Both the position numbers and the translations under genes were made by a program. A DNA stretch of 64,000 bases from Candidatus Saccharimonadota bacterium (GTDB lineage Bacteria; Patescibacteriota; Saccharimonadia; Saccharimonadales; Saccharimonadaceae). Within the stretch, counting starts at the first letter, position 1. Each line of letters begins with the position of its first letter. Below are positions 7,523 through 16,845 of the stretch, in pieces. Location of the stretch: NCBI GenBank assembly GCA_017545505.1, contig JAFWNB010000002.1:1-64000 (forward strand), given 5' to 3'. The notes beneath the pieces were generated by a model, which saw only the letters and a program-made list of their open reading frames with translations, was not told where the DNA came from and did no database searches.

Positions 7523-8881
7523 ATGTATGATGTTTGGCAGAATGCCTTAGCGGAAATCGAACAACAGATTTCTCCTGCAAATTTTTCCACTTGGTTTCAA
7601 GATACATCTTTGATTTCCACCCAAGACGGTATGATTGTTATCGGTGTCAAAAATACCTTCTACGTCAAACAACTTCGCTCACGCTATTCTTCCCTCATAA
7701 CTACAGCCCTAAAGAATAACAATGTAGAAATTAAATCACTAGATTTTGAAGTAAAATCTCCAACCAAAAATAAGTCCCGCTCCCGCGAAATCACTACACC
7801 TGTCGATATTAAAAAGCGTATTAAAACCATAAAAGATAGCCGAAATACTTCTCTTACTACAAATACCGGGCTAAACAGTAAATATACTATAGATAATTTT
7901 GTTGTAGGTTCAAATAATGATCTAGCCGTATCGGCTGCTCGCAGTATTATAGATTCACCTGGTGACCGCTACAATCCATTCTTCTTATACGGAGGTTCCG
8001 GGCTCGGCAAAACGCATCTAGTTCAAGCTATAGGTAATGAGCTTTTAAAAAGAAACCCTAACCTTAAAGTATTCTACACCCCCATATCCCATTTCTATTC
8101 TGATTTTATAGATGCAGTCAGAGCTGGCAAAGGAAAAGAGTTTAATTTAAAATTTCGTAAATTAGATTGTCTTATTATAGATGATTTTCAATATATAGTT
8201 GGCAAAGAGAAGTCTCAAGAAGAATTCTTTAATATTTTTAATGATCTCTATCAATTAAATAAGCAAATAATTGTCACAAGCGATCGTCTTCCTAGTCAAA
8301 TTAAAACCGTAGACGAACGTCTAGCAAATCGCCTTACATGGGCCGGAGCTTTTGATCTTCAACTACCTAAATTTGAAGATAAATGCGCAATCCTGCGCGC
8401 TAAAGCAGAGCTCCTAGGAGCTGAAATCGAACCAGAAGCCATAGAATACATTGCTGAAAACGTTAATACTAATATTCGCGACCTAGAAGGAGAGTTTTCG
8501 ACTATTCTCTTAATGTCAGAAGTTCGTGGCTTAACCCCATTAGAACTTATTAATAAAGGAGCAGTCAATGTTAATCGCCCGACTAAACTTCCTTCAATAT
8601 CATCGAAACAAGTTATAGAAAAAGTAGCCAAATATTATCAGTTAAGTATTAAAGAAATGTGCGGTAAATCTCGTGTAGCTCACATAAAAACTGCTCGTCA
8701 AGTTGCAATGTTTCTTTTGTCTAAAGAATTAAAACTAAGTACCAATAAAATAGCAGCAGAAGTAGGAGTTAAAGATCACACCACAGTTATGCATGGAATT
8801 AAAAAAATCAGTACAGACCTTAAACTTAATTTTACCCTACGCGATCAAATAGAAGAAATCAAGGAGAGTATTTATGGCTAA
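7523..8881 (+). CDS. dnaA: Chromosomal replication initiator DnaA
   Basis: 452 residues, full length. DnaA binds DnaA boxes at oriC and opens the duplex. Domain I starts MYDVWQNALAEIEQQI with the conserved Trp; a Lys/Ser-rich linker covers about 78-115. The AAA+ domain has Walker A GGSGLGKTH at 157-165 and Walker B LDCLIIDDFQY. The C-terminal box-binding domain shows TARQVAMFLL and the signature VGVKDHTTVMHGIKKI. A strong Shine-Dalgarno fixes the ATG. Near-consensus DnaA boxes flank the gene on both sides. dnaN and recF follow. Confidence 0.98.
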   Translation: MYDVWQNALAEIEQQISPANFSTWFQDTSLISTQDGMIVIGVKNTFYVKQLRSRYSSLITTALKNNNVEIKSLDFEVKSPTKNKSRSREITTPVDIKKRIKTIKDSRNTSLTTNTGLNSKYTIDNFVVGSNNDLAVSAARSIIDSPGDRYNPFFLYGGSGLGKTHLVQAIGNELLKRNPNLKVFYTPISHFYSDFIDAVRAGKGKEFNLKFRKLDCLIIDDFQYIVGKEKSQEEFFNIFNDLYQLNKQIIVTSDRLPSQIKTVDERLANRLTWAGAFDLQLPKFEDKCAILRAKAELLGAEIEPEAIEYIAENVNTNIRDLEGEFSTILLMSEVRGLTPLELINKGAVNVNRPTKLPSISSKQVIEKVAKYYQLSIKEMCGKSRVAHIKTARQVAMFLLSKELKLSTNKIAAEVGVKDHTTVMHGIKKISTDLKLNFTLRDQIEEIKESIYG

Positions 8882-9095
8882 TATGTGTAAAATTATGTGT
8901 AAAAAAAAGTGTATTTCCAGTGTAAATTTAGTGAAAAAGAATTTAAATTTAAAAATTTATTCACATTTTAATTTTTTTCCCACATTTTTAACTCACTTTT
9001 TCCACTATTTTTCTCATCTGTTTTTAATCAATTTTATCCACTATTCCACAAGGTCTATTACTACTACTAAAATAATAAATAAAGAAAGGGTCTAA
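8882..9095. other. dnaA-dnaN intergenic DnaA-box cluster (candidate oriC, right part)
   Basis: 214 bp of very T-rich DNA with a run of DnaA-box-like sites on plus: TTTTCCCACA (about 8976), TTTTCCACT (about 8998), TTTATCCACT (about 9035) and TATTCCACA (about 9043). A 73-codon frame crosses it, but its composition is that of non-coding T-rich DNA. An AAAGGG Shine-Dalgarno precedes dnaN. Confidence 0.7.
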
Positions 9096-10196
9096 ATGAA
9101 AATTGAAGTTTCACAAGAAAAATTAAACAAAGCCTTAACCAATGTTAGTCGTATAGCAGTTGGAAAAGTAACACTTCCTATTCTAAATAATGCATTGATA
9201 AGAGTTGATGATAAAAAAGTATCCATTATAACCACCAATCTAGATATGGCAATTATTGATTTTTTACCCGTCTCTAGTTCTGAAAACGGAGTAATTACCT
9301 TACCAGCTAAATTATTAGCAGAGTTTATTTCTAATCTTCCAAAGGATGAAAAAGTTGAAATTACCTCAAAAAATAATAAAGCTACTATTAAAGCCGGTAA
9401 GTATTCATCAGTAATTAATGGTTCTTCAGCTGATGATTTTCCAGAGCTACCAGAGATTAATGAAAAAACCGCAGTTATTTACAAGATAGATATTAATGAT
9501 TTTAAAAATAGTATTAATGAAGTGATGATTGCTACTTCTAATGATTTAACTCGTCCCGCCCTAACTGGTGTTTATTTTAATACTATAAATAATTCCCTTC
9601 ATATTGCAGCTACCGATGGTTACCGTCTTGCAGAGAAACAAATCATCAATAAGGTAGAAAATGAAATTTCGGCCATTGTGCCAGCATCTTCTCTTCAAGA
9701 AGTATTAAGAGCTATAAATGATAGTATAGAAGAAATAGAAATTACCTTTAATGATGATTTGGTACGTTTTCGCCTTGGTGAGATTGAAATTATTTCTAAA
9801 TTAATTGATGCAAGTTTTCCAGATTATCAAAAACTCATACCAAAAGAAAACAATATTAAAGTTAGCCTAAATCGTGATGAACTATTAAGAGTTACAAAAC
9901 TTGCCGCTTTATTTTCTCGCTCAATTGGCGGATCAATTATTTGTGAAACTAAAAAACCAAATTTGTTCTCTGTTAAATCTATCACAAATGAATTTGGCGA
10001 GAATAATTCAGATATAGAAACCACAATTAAGGAAGAAGGTAAAATAAGTTTAAATTCTAGATTTTTAATTGATGCACTTAATTCTCTTGAAGAATCAGAA
10101 ATAGATTTAGAATTTTCTAATAGTCTTTCACCTATTCTTCTTAAAAATAAGAAAAATAATAAATATAATCACATTATAATGCCACTTAACTCATGA
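9096..10196 (+). CDS. dnaN: DNA polymerase III sliding clamp (beta subunit)
   Basis: 366 residues. The clamp encircles DNA and tethers polymerase III. The three-domain repeat begins MKIEVSQEKLNKALTNVSRIA; typical segments are TLPILNNALIRV, NDLTRPALTGVYFN, IAATDGYRLAEKQI and the C-terminal PILLKNKKNNKYNHIIMPL, close to the family ending. The start follows AAAGGG by 7 nt. It overlaps recF by 4 bases (ATGA), so the two are coupled in the usual dnaA-dnaN-recF order. Confidence 0.97.
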   Translation: MKIEVSQEKLNKALTNVSRIAVGKVTLPILNNALIRVDDKKVSIITTNLDMAIIDFLPVSSSENGVITLPAKLLAEFISNLPKDEKVEITSKNNKATIKAGKYSSVINGSSADDFPELPEINEKTAVIYKIDINDFKNSINEVMIATSNDLTRPALTGVYFNTINNSLHIAATDGYRLAEKQIINKVENEISAIVPASSLQEVLRAINDSIEEIEITFNDDLVRFRLGEIEIISKLIDASFPDYQKLIPKENNIKVSLNRDELLRVTKLAALFSRSIGGSIICETKKPNLFSVKSITNEFGENNSDIETTIKEEGKISLNSRFLIDALNSLEESEIDLEFSNSLSPILLKNKKNNKYNHIIMPLNS

Positions 10197-11188
10197 TTAT
10201 AAAGTCTGTTAAACTTACAAATTTTAGAAATCACACCAGTTATTCTTTAAACTGTAAAAACCAAACCACGATTATTTTTGGTGAAAATGGCTGCGGCAAA
10301 ACATCGGTTTTAGAAGCAATATATATATTAACTCGTGGAAAGAGTTTTCGAGCAACAGACTCAGAGATATTAAAACGCGGAAAAGAGTATTATAGAGCTG
10401 AAATAGAATTTGAAAATGGTATTAAAACAACTGTTACTTATGATGGAAAAAATAAAAATTATATTGTTCAAGATAAAAAAACCAAACGTTTACCAAAAAA
10501 ACAAAAATATCCGGTTATTTTATTTTTACCATCCGACCTAAATTTAATATCTCATTCCCCAGGTTCTCGTCGAAAGTATTTTGATCAAATCTTTAGTCAA
10601 TTTAATGAAAAATATAATGAAGCTCTTTTAAAATATGAAAAAGCACTAAAGCAAAGGAATGAATTATTAAAAAATAAAGATCTAACTTCATCTCAGTTGT
10701 TTTCCTGGAATATTCTTCTCGCAAAATATGGCACTATTCTTTTTGGTTATCGTAAGGAATACATTGAAGAAATAAATAAATATTTTACAGAAATATATCA
10801 ATCAATTATGAATAATAAGGATAGAATAGATATAGAATATACCACTGAGATATTAAATAATTCAGAAAATGATTATTATAGTAAACTTGAGAATAATTAC
10901 CAAAAAGATCTTATTTTAGGTCATACCAGTTTTGGTGTGCATCGAGATGATTATTTATTTAAATTAAACCAGGAATTAGCAAATGGCTCAGCTTCACGTG
11001 GCGAAACACGATCAATTATTTTGGCTTTGAAATTTATTGAAGCAAATCTCGTTTACCAAAAAACCCATATAAAACCACTTGTTTTATTAGATGATGTGTT
11101 TTCAGAATTAGATGAACAAAGAAGAAAACATTTAGTTAATAATTTTAAAGAAAATCAGATAATCATTACTAGTGTTGAGAATATTTAG
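10193..11188 (+). CDS. recF: DNA replication and repair protein RecF
   Basis: 331 residues, somewhat shorter than the usual 360. RecF is an SMC-like ATPase that loads RecA at gaps with RecO and RecR. It opens MIIKSVKLTNFRNH, has Walker A GENGCGKTS (31-39), a signature region ASRGETRSIILALKFIEA and Walker B LVLLDDVFSELDEQRR. The start overlaps dnaN. The last 20 bp overlap the 3' end of the convergent 747-residue surface protein, so no terminator separates them. Confidence 0.95.
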   Translation: MIIKSVKLTNFRNHTSYSLNCKNQTTIIFGENGCGKTSVLEAIYILTRGKSFRATDSEILKRGKEYYRAEIEFENGIKTTVTYDGKNKNYIVQDKKTKRLPKKQKYPVILFLPSDLNLISHSPGSRRKYFDQIFSQFNEKYNEALLKYEKALKQRNELLKNKDLTSSQLFSWNILLAKYGTILFGYRKEYIEEINKYFTEIYQSIMNNKDRIDIEYTTEILNNSENDYYSKLENNYQKDLILGHTSFGVHRDDYLFKLNQELANGSASRGETRSIILALKFIEANLVYQKTHIKPLVLLDDVFSELDEQRRKHLVNNFKENQIIITSVENI

Positions 11189-13412
11189 CAATATTATAAT
11201 ATTCATCTATAAATGCTATTACTGGATTATTAGTTCCCTCAAAATACTTAATACTATTATATGCAGTACTATCGTTACTATATTTTTTAAGAGCTGCAGT
11301 CGCTCGAGCTAAAGAAACATATCTTTGTGCATATTTATAAGTATCCCACTCGGGGTTATTGTTAGAGTTTACAAAAGATGCACCAGAAGCAATTCTTTTA
11401 TTGTTTTCAGATGAATTAGCAAATCCAGTTATCATAGTTAGAATATCTGGCATAAATCCAATAGAAGAAGAACGATTAGATATAGTATTAAGTATTCCAC
11501 CATCCATTACACCAATTGGTGTAATTCTTTCGTTATTATAAATAATAAAGTCGGCTAGTTTAGAATTTTTATTAATAGTTCTTGTTCCAGAAGCATCTAA
11601 ACTGGTATTATTCTCTATAAAACTAATAAAGCCAGGGTCATTAAAAGGATTATTAAGCGTTGTTGTGTCAAAAGTAACAATTTCCGAACATTGCGATGAA
11701 CCAACTGCCCCAATCGAACCTATAGTTTCACAATCACCAAATGATGTTAAATAGCCCTTATCTCCTTCTGCAAAACTTGAAGGAAGTAAAGAACTAAACG
11801 CTCTTCCAACGCTTGATGAAAATACCTTCGCACTAGATATTATAGAATCTCCCCCAAAATCCCTAATACTTAAAGCAAAATTATAAAAGATAGATCCAAG
11901 AAAAGTATTTTTAGAAGTTATATCAAAAGGACTCCTATTTAATCTATCAGCTTTTGCATCCATTGCTAAGATATTGGAGTTAAGTCTTGCGTATTCAGAT
12001 ATAGTTTCTGCATCTCCTGCTGTACCGCCACTTGCTTTTGCTAACTCTTTTCCAACGTTGATTGCTCCTTCAACCAAGAATTCACCAGCGTTAATACCAT
12101 TAATTGAGTCATAAGAATTATTAATTAATGAATTAGAGATAGTAGGAGTGACTTTATTAAGAATATCTACAGACGCTACGTTATTTCCGTTGTTTATTAA
12201 TCTACCAATTGACCCCTTAATATTAGAAGAAGTAGAAGCAACAGTTGTTGAGACCGAACCACTATCACTTATTCCTATTTGATTTTCTACGGTTTTTAAA
12301 ACTCTGTCAGAAGAATAATTTTTTACCGCTTCAGTATTTACTTTATTTCCAGATAATAAAGCATATAAACTTGGTGAATCAAGAGCTGTACCTGAAACTT
12401 TAACTATTTCCCCAGTCTCAACATCTACAACTTCACTTTCACTAGTTTTATACAAATAGTTCATCGCCTCATTAATTTTTGAATCGTTTCCGTCGCCCGC
12501 CTTCATTTTACTTATATTTTCCATAAATAGTAAATAAAACAAACTAGAACGTTGTTCTTTTGAAATTGTATCTGCCACTTTAAGTGAATCCGCCGCATTT
12601 AAAGTTGCTACTTCAGAAGTAGTAGCAGAATTTTTATTTGCAACATTACTTATAAAACTTTCTGCACCACTACTAGTATTAGTAGCCTCTCCACGCGTTT
12701 CGTAATCATAATATGTTTCTACTTCAAGGGTATTTTCATTTATTTTTGTTTTTTCTACAATTTCTGCATTATTAACATTAATATTATTTCCATTTCCGAT
12801 TTTTTCCATCATTACGTCATTAAAATCCGATTTATCAGTATAGTTATTTCTATTAGTACCAATTTTTCTAAAAACATCCATTGCGGCATCATCGTAATAA
12901 TAAGCTGCCCTAGAATAAGTTGCATTATTAAATGCATTGTAGAGTTCGATATTAGAGTTAATTTCACTTATAAAATTATCAGCCGTGATAATTTGGTCAT
13001 TTATCTTTAAAACTAATTGTCCATCCGTTTGATTACTTTCAATAAATTCATCGCCATCAATATAACCCACTAAAACTCCATTTTTAGATAATATTTTAGC
13101 GGTATCCTCTGGAATTTCACCGTTATACAAAGCCTGCTGAAAAACTATTTTTTTACTTTCCACAGCGTCAGCATATTGTACGTCAGTTTCCTCAACTAAT
13201 CTTTCCGAAATTGTTGAGGGAATTAGATTACCAAGGCCAAAAAATAAAGCAAAAAACAAAATAGCAATCGTTAAAAATGCCATTGCGCCAAAAGAGGCAA
13301 TTTTTTTAGTAATTCCCTTCTTTTTATTTTTAGTTTTAGAAATATTAGCAACAAATTCATTTCCAGAAGTTGCCGATAGCTCACTGTTTCTCAATAATTC
13401 CTCTGCGCTCAT
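11169..13412 (-). CDS. Large membrane-anchored extracellular protein, unknown function
   Basis: 747 residues. A cytoplasmic head of about 38 residues ends in a basic patch (KTKNKKKGITKKI), followed by a transmembrane helix at about 39-62; the rest should be outside. The ectodomain is rich in Asn, Ser and Ala with few cysteines (a pair near FGDCETIG and SSQCSEIV), and contains Ala-rich helical stretches and an acidic first third. I see no catalytic motif. It is convergent with and overlaps recF by 20 bp. A TATAAT on minus (13441-13436) and AAGGT before ATG give a leadered mRNA. It could be a large cell-surface or secretion-apparatus component; I cannot assign it. Confidence 0.8.
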   Translation of the reverse strand: MSAEELLRNSELSATSGNEFVANISKTKNKKKGITKKIASFGAMAFLTIAILFFALFFGLGNLIPSTISERLVEETDVQYADAVESKKIVFQQALYNGEIPEDTAKILSKNGVLVGYIDGDEFIESNQTDGQLVLKINDQIITADNFISEINSNIELYNAFNNATYSRAAYYYDDAAMDVFRKIGTNRNNYTDKSDFNDVMMEKIGNGNNINVNNAEIVEKTKINENTLEVETYYDYETRGEATNTSSGAESFISNVANKNSATTSEVATLNAADSLKVADTISKEQRSSLFYLLFMENISKMKAGDGNDSKINEAMNYLYKTSESEVVDVETGEIVKVSGTALDSPSLYALLSGNKVNTEAVKNYSSDRVLKTVENQIGISDSGSVSTTVASTSSNIKGSIGRLINNGNNVASVDILNKVTPTISNSLINNSYDSINGINAGEFLVEGAINVGKELAKASGGTAGDAETISEYARLNSNILAMDAKADRLNRSPFDITSKNTFLGSIFYNFALSIRDFGGDSIISSAKVFSSSVGRAFSSLLPSSFAEGDKGYLTSFGDCETIGSIGAVGSSQCSEIVTFDTTTLNNPFNDPGFISFIENNTSLDASGTRTINKNSKLADFIIYNNERITPIGVMDGGILNTISNRSSSIGFMPDILTMITGFANSSENNKRIASGASFVNSNNNPEWDTYKYAQRYVSLARATAALKKYSNDSTAYNSIKYFEGTNNPVIAFIDEYYNIAKYSQH

Positions 13413-13449
13413 AGTTTTGACCTTATAATGTTTAAATTATAACATATTT

Positions 13450-13458
13450 TGGTATAAT
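13450..13458 (+). promoter_or_regulatory. Extended -10 of the RNA methyltransferase gene
   Basis: TGGTATAAT ends 8 nt before ATG at 13467, predicting a leaderless or near-leaderless mRNA. Confidence 0.6.
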
Positions 13459-13466
13459 TAAAAGTA

Positions 13467-14639
13467 ATGGAAAAAGAGCCAATATACGTAGAAAAGATCA
13501 TTCCCGGAGGCGAAGCTTTGGGCCAGCTTAAGAATGGTAAAAAAATATTTTTTTGGAATGCGTTACCGAAAGAAACAGTTATAAATTATCAAATCATAAA
13601 GAACAAATCTAACTACACAGAAGCCATAGCTACCGAAATTGCGGATATATCTAAATATCGTATTAAACCAAAAGATAATTGTTTTCTTTCCACTTCACCG
13701 TGGCAGATTTTTGATTATTCATATGAATTAAAAACCAAACAAGAATTAGTAAAAGAAATATTTCGTGAGCACGAAATAGATATAATAGAGCCAATTATTA
13801 TCACCGACAAGAGGGATTATTATTATCGTAACAAGATGGAATATGCTCTGTATTGGAATAATAGTATTAATAAAATTGAACTCTCCTTCCATGAGCGTGG
13901 CTCTCATCGTAAAATACCTATTAAAAAATCATCCATAGAACGTTCAGAGATTTTTGATTATGCTTTAAAAGTTGTTCAAGAATTAAATTCAAAACATGAA
14001 GAAGCGCGCGAATATCAGTCCCTACTCCTTCGCTGTAACCAGAAGGGAGAAATATCGGGCGGTTTATACGAAAACAAAAAACCACATCCTTCTTTTAATA
14101 ATCTTACCGATAGAATTTTAGAAAAAAAGTACTTTTATTCTCCGAATGGTTTTTTTCAAATTAATTTACCTGTATATGAAATGGCACTAAATGAAATAAA
14201 AAAATATATCACCACCGAAAAAGTCTTAGATCTTTATGCTGGCGTAGGAACCATTGGTCTTTCGGTTGCTTCCGATAAAAAGCTTACTTTGGTTGAATGT
14301 GATAAATTTGCCTATAAAGAACTAGCTAATAATTATAAGAATACATTAAAGAAAGAGCATCTCGACATAGTTTTATCTAAATCAGAAGAAGCGTTAAATT
14401 ATATTCAGCCAAGTCAAACGGTTATTTTAGATCCGCCTCGTGCGGGATGTGACCGGAAATTGATTGATAAGATTAATGAGATTAAACCGCAAACAATAGT
14501 TTATTTATCATGTAATCCTTCTACTCAAGCTCGAGATATTAAACTATTATTAGATAATTACAAAATTATTAACATTAAAACATTTAATTTTTTTCCACAC
14601 ACGCCACATATCGAAAATCTAGTTGTTTTATCTCTTTAA
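13467..14639 (+). CDS. RNA m5U methyltransferase, RumA/TrmA family
   Basis: 390 residues. The N terminus is a TRAM-like RNA-binding domain (VEKIIPGGEALGQLKNGKKIFFWNALP). The catalytic half is a class I SAM methyltransferase: VLDLYAGVGTIGLSVA binds SAM, ILDPPRAGCDRKLID is the family signature, and the Cys in VYLSCNPST is the nucleophile. The four-cysteine iron-sulfur motif of E. coli RumA is not seen, only DNCF. The substrate could be 23S rRNA uridine 1939, uridine 747 or tRNA uridine 54; the sequence alone does not decide. tRNA-Ser(GGA) follows 35 bp downstream. Confidence 0.9.
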   Translation: MEKEPIYVEKIIPGGEALGQLKNGKKIFFWNALPKETVINYQIIKNKSNYTEAIATEIADISKYRIKPKDNCFLSTSPWQIFDYSYELKTKQELVKEIFREHEIDIIEPIIITDKRDYYYRNKMEYALYWNNSINKIELSFHERGSHRKIPIKKSSIERSEIFDYALKVVQELNSKHEEAREYQSLLLRCNQKGEISGGLYENKKPHPSFNNLTDRILEKKYFYSPNGFFQINLPVYEMALNEIKKYITTEKVLDLYAGVGTIGLSVASDKKLTLVECDKFAYKELANNYKNTLKKEHLDIVLSKSEEALNYIQPSQTVILDPPRAGCDRKLIDKINEIKPQTIVYLSCNPSTQARDIKLLLDNYKIINIKTFNFFPHTPHIENLVVLSL

Positions 14640-14674
14640 TAATTTAGAAAATCATGCTAAACTATTTTAAAGAC

Positions 14675-14764
14675 GGAAAGGTGGCCGAGTGGTTGAAGGC
14701 GCACGCTTGGAAAGCGTGTGTGCGGGCAACCGTACCGCAGGTTCGAATCCTGTCCTTTCCGCCA
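14675..14764 (+). tRNA. tRNA-Ser(GGA)
   Basis: Type II tRNA with long variable arm. Acceptor GGAAAGG (14675-14681) pairs with CCTTTCC; the anticodon loop TTGGAAA gives GGA, reading UCC and UCU. The discriminator G is at 14761 and CCA is encoded (14762-14764). The ABC-transporter gene begins 21 nt later, so the two may share a transcript. Confidence 0.97.
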
Positions 14765-14785
14765 CGCCAAAAATGGAGAAAAAAG

Positions 14786-15598
14786 GTGAGCGAAAATATC
14801 ATAATAGAATTAAAAGGACTAACAAAGCGCTATGGCTACGGAGACACCGAGTCATTCGCTCTTAATAATTTCGACCTAACGATTAAACGCGGCGAATTTA
14901 TTATGATTATGGGGCCAAGTGGCTGCGGTAAAACTACCTTATTAAACATAATTGGTTTACTAGATCGTGCCACAAAAGGAGAATATATTTTAAATGGCGA
15001 GAATGTTGCTAGTATTTCTGCTAGACGCCAAGCTCGCCTGCGTGCCAAAAAAATCGGTTTTATCTTCCAAAATTTTAATTTAATAGAAGATTTGCCAGTT
15101 CTAGAAAATGTTGCTCTTCCCTTAATCTATACCGGCTATTCAAAAACCGCAAGATTAAAAAATGCCTCAAACGCCCTAAAACGCTTTCATCTTCAAGAAC
15201 GTGAATACTATTTACCATATCAACTTTCTGGCGGTCAGCAACAGCGCGTTGCTATAGCTCGTGCGATTGTTAGTGATCCAGAAATCATCCTTGCTGACGA
15301 ACCAACAGGCAATCTTGATTCTCGCTCCTCACGTATAGTTATGGATGAATTAAAAGCTATTCATGAGGAAGGTAACACTATTATCATGGTAACACATAAT
15401 CCGGCCCTCACAGTATATGCTACACGCGTAATAAATATGTTAGATGGAGCTATTGATACCGACGTCAAGACTGTATCTGATCAAAACCTCCCTCAACCTA
15501 TAAGTGTTAAGATAAAAAAGAAATCAGACATGAAAGAACCATCAGAATCAGAAGCGTCAGACTCTCATAAAAGTCATAAATCAAGGAGAAAAAAATAA
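14786..15598 (+). CDS. ABC transporter ATP-binding protein, MacB/LolD type
   Basis: 270 residues from a GTG at 14786. I chose this start because GGAG lies 7 nt upstream and an earlier in-frame ATG would place coding sequence across the tRNA. Walker A is GPSGCGKTT, the signature [15 protein letters not shown], Walker [12 protein letters not shown] and the switch His is in MVTHN. Family members power the MacB/FtsX-type permeases that push substrates or mechanical force across the envelope. The C-terminal tail is Ser/Lys-rich (about 230-270) and unusual for the family. Its stop and the permease start overlap by 1 base (TAATG). Confidence 0.93.
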   Translation: MSENIIIELKGLTKRYGYGDTESFALNNFDLTIKRGEFIMIMGPSGCGKTTLLNIIGLLDRATKGEYILNGENVASISARRQARLRAKKIGFIFQNFNLIEDLPVLENVALPLIYTGYSKTARLKNASNALKRFHLQEREYYLPYQLSGGQQQRVAIARAIVSDPEIILADEPTGNLDSRSSRIVMDELKAIHEEGNTIIMVTHNPALTVYATRVINMLDGAIDTDVKTVSDQNLPQPISVKIKKKSDMKEPSESEASDSHKSHKSRRKK

Positions 15599-16830
15599 TG
15601 GCAACTCTTCTTCGAACGCATTTTAGGCTCGCACGTACTTCTATTAAAGAAAATCGTACACGTTCTTTTTTAACTTGCCTTGGAATAGCAATTGGTGTAG
15701 CGAGTATTGTTTTAATATTGTCTCTGATGGGTGGTATCTCTAATCTCGTAAGAAATGAAATTAATGAAATTGGTTCTGATTTAATTGTAGTAAGACCTAA
15801 GTCAACTAAGGATACCCTAGATAATATCATTAATGAACTTACCTCTGCAAATACTTTTGAAAAAAGTAGTCTTACTCTGTCCGATGTTACGGCGATTTCA
15901 AAAGTTGAAGGCGTTTCCGCTGTTGCTCCAATTGCTATTTCTACCAACACAATTGCTTCAGAGAAAAACACCTTGTCTTCCGTTTCAGTTCTTGGCACCA
16001 ACCTAGATTTTATCAAAATTGAACCATTAGCTCTTCGCTACGGAGCATTTTTAACAGACAATAATGAAGAAAATTCAGTTGTGCTTGGCCACACTTTATC
16101 TTTAGCACTCTTTAATACAATTAATTCAACAGTTGGAAAGACGGTTAGTATCATGGGTGAAAAATTCATGATAGTTGGTGTTTTAGATGAAATTGATCAG
16201 TCGATTAGTTTTGATAATATAGATTTTGATAATGCCCTTATTATGGACGCCAAAAGCCTAGATAAAATTACTGGCTCTACTCAAATTCAGCAAATCAATA
16301 TAAAAGCCGCTAATACTGATAGTTTAAATAAAATATCTGACGATATTAGAAATACACTTTCTAGTCAAAAATTAGGTGACCAAAATTTTACAGTTGCACA
16401 CGGTGAAGAAATCACGCATCCAGCCAGTTCCCTATTTTCTATAGTTTCAGGCATGCTAACGACGGTAGCGGCAATTTCTCTCATAGTTGGCGGTATTGGT
16501 GTTATGAATATTATGCTCGTATCCGTGGCAGAACGATCTCATGAGATAGGCGTACGTAAAGCTGTAGGCGCTTCTTCGCGCAATATTTTGATGCAATTTT
16601 TATTTGAAGCCTTAATTCTATCTATTCTAGGAGGTATTTTTGGTCTCATTCTTGGCTATATTTTAGCTTTTATTATTTCTATTATTACTCCGTTTTCACC
16701 GTATATCAGTTGGGAAATTATTCTCGTCACTTTCCTTACGACGATTGTTGTGGGTATTCTCTTCGGTATTTATCCAGCTATTAAAGCTGCTTCCAAAAAT
16801 CCAATCGATTCTCTCAAGCATTATCGTTAG
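15598..16830 (+). CDS. MacB-type ABC transporter permease
   Basis: 410 residues. A transmembrane helix near the N terminus (FLTCLGIAIGVASIVLILSLMGG) is followed by a large extracellular MacB core domain (about 50-270) and three C-terminal helices. The FtsX-type region SLIVGGIGVMNIMLVSVAERSHEIGVRKA is diagnostic; the sequence ends YPAIKAASKNPIDSLKHYR as usual. It is coupled to the ATPase gene. Substrates in the family include antimicrobial peptides, lipoproteins and toxins. No periplasmic adaptor gene (MacA type) lies nearby. Confidence 0.93.
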   Translation: MATLLRTHFRLARTSIKENRTRSFLTCLGIAIGVASIVLILSLMGGISNLVRNEINEIGSDLIVVRPKSTKDTLDNIINELTSANTFEKSSLTLSDVTAISKVEGVSAVAPIAISTNTIASEKNTLSSVSVLGTNLDFIKIEPLALRYGAFLTDNNEENSVVLGHTLSLALFNTINSTVGKTVSIMGEKFMIVGVLDEIDQSISFDNIDFDNALIMDAKSLDKITGSTQIQQINIKAANTDSLNKISDDIRNTLSSQKLGDQNFTVAHGEEITHPASSLFSIVSGMLTTVAAISLIVGGIGVMNIMLVSVAERSHEIGVRKAVGASSRNILMQFLFEALILSILGGIFGLILGYILAFIISIITPFSPYISWEIILVTFLTTIVVGILFGIYPAIKAASKNPIDSLKHYR

Positions 16831-16839
16831 TGATATAAT
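16831..16839 (+). promoter_or_regulatory. Extended -10 of murE
   Basis: TGATATAAT ends 6 nt before ATG at 16846, placing the predicted start of transcription on the A of the start codon. It begins just after the stop of the permease gene. Confidence 0.7.
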
Positions 16840-16845
16840 AGATTT

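Noticed and set aside
8874-9095. 73-codon frame between dnaA and dnaN
   Set aside because: It overlaps the dnaA end, has T-rich non-coding composition, and covers the DnaA-box cluster.
14654-14785. N-terminal extension of the ABC ATPase from an ATG at 14654
   Set aside because: It would run through the tRNA-Ser(GGA) gene; the GTG at 14786 has a Shine-Dalgarno and fits the family start.
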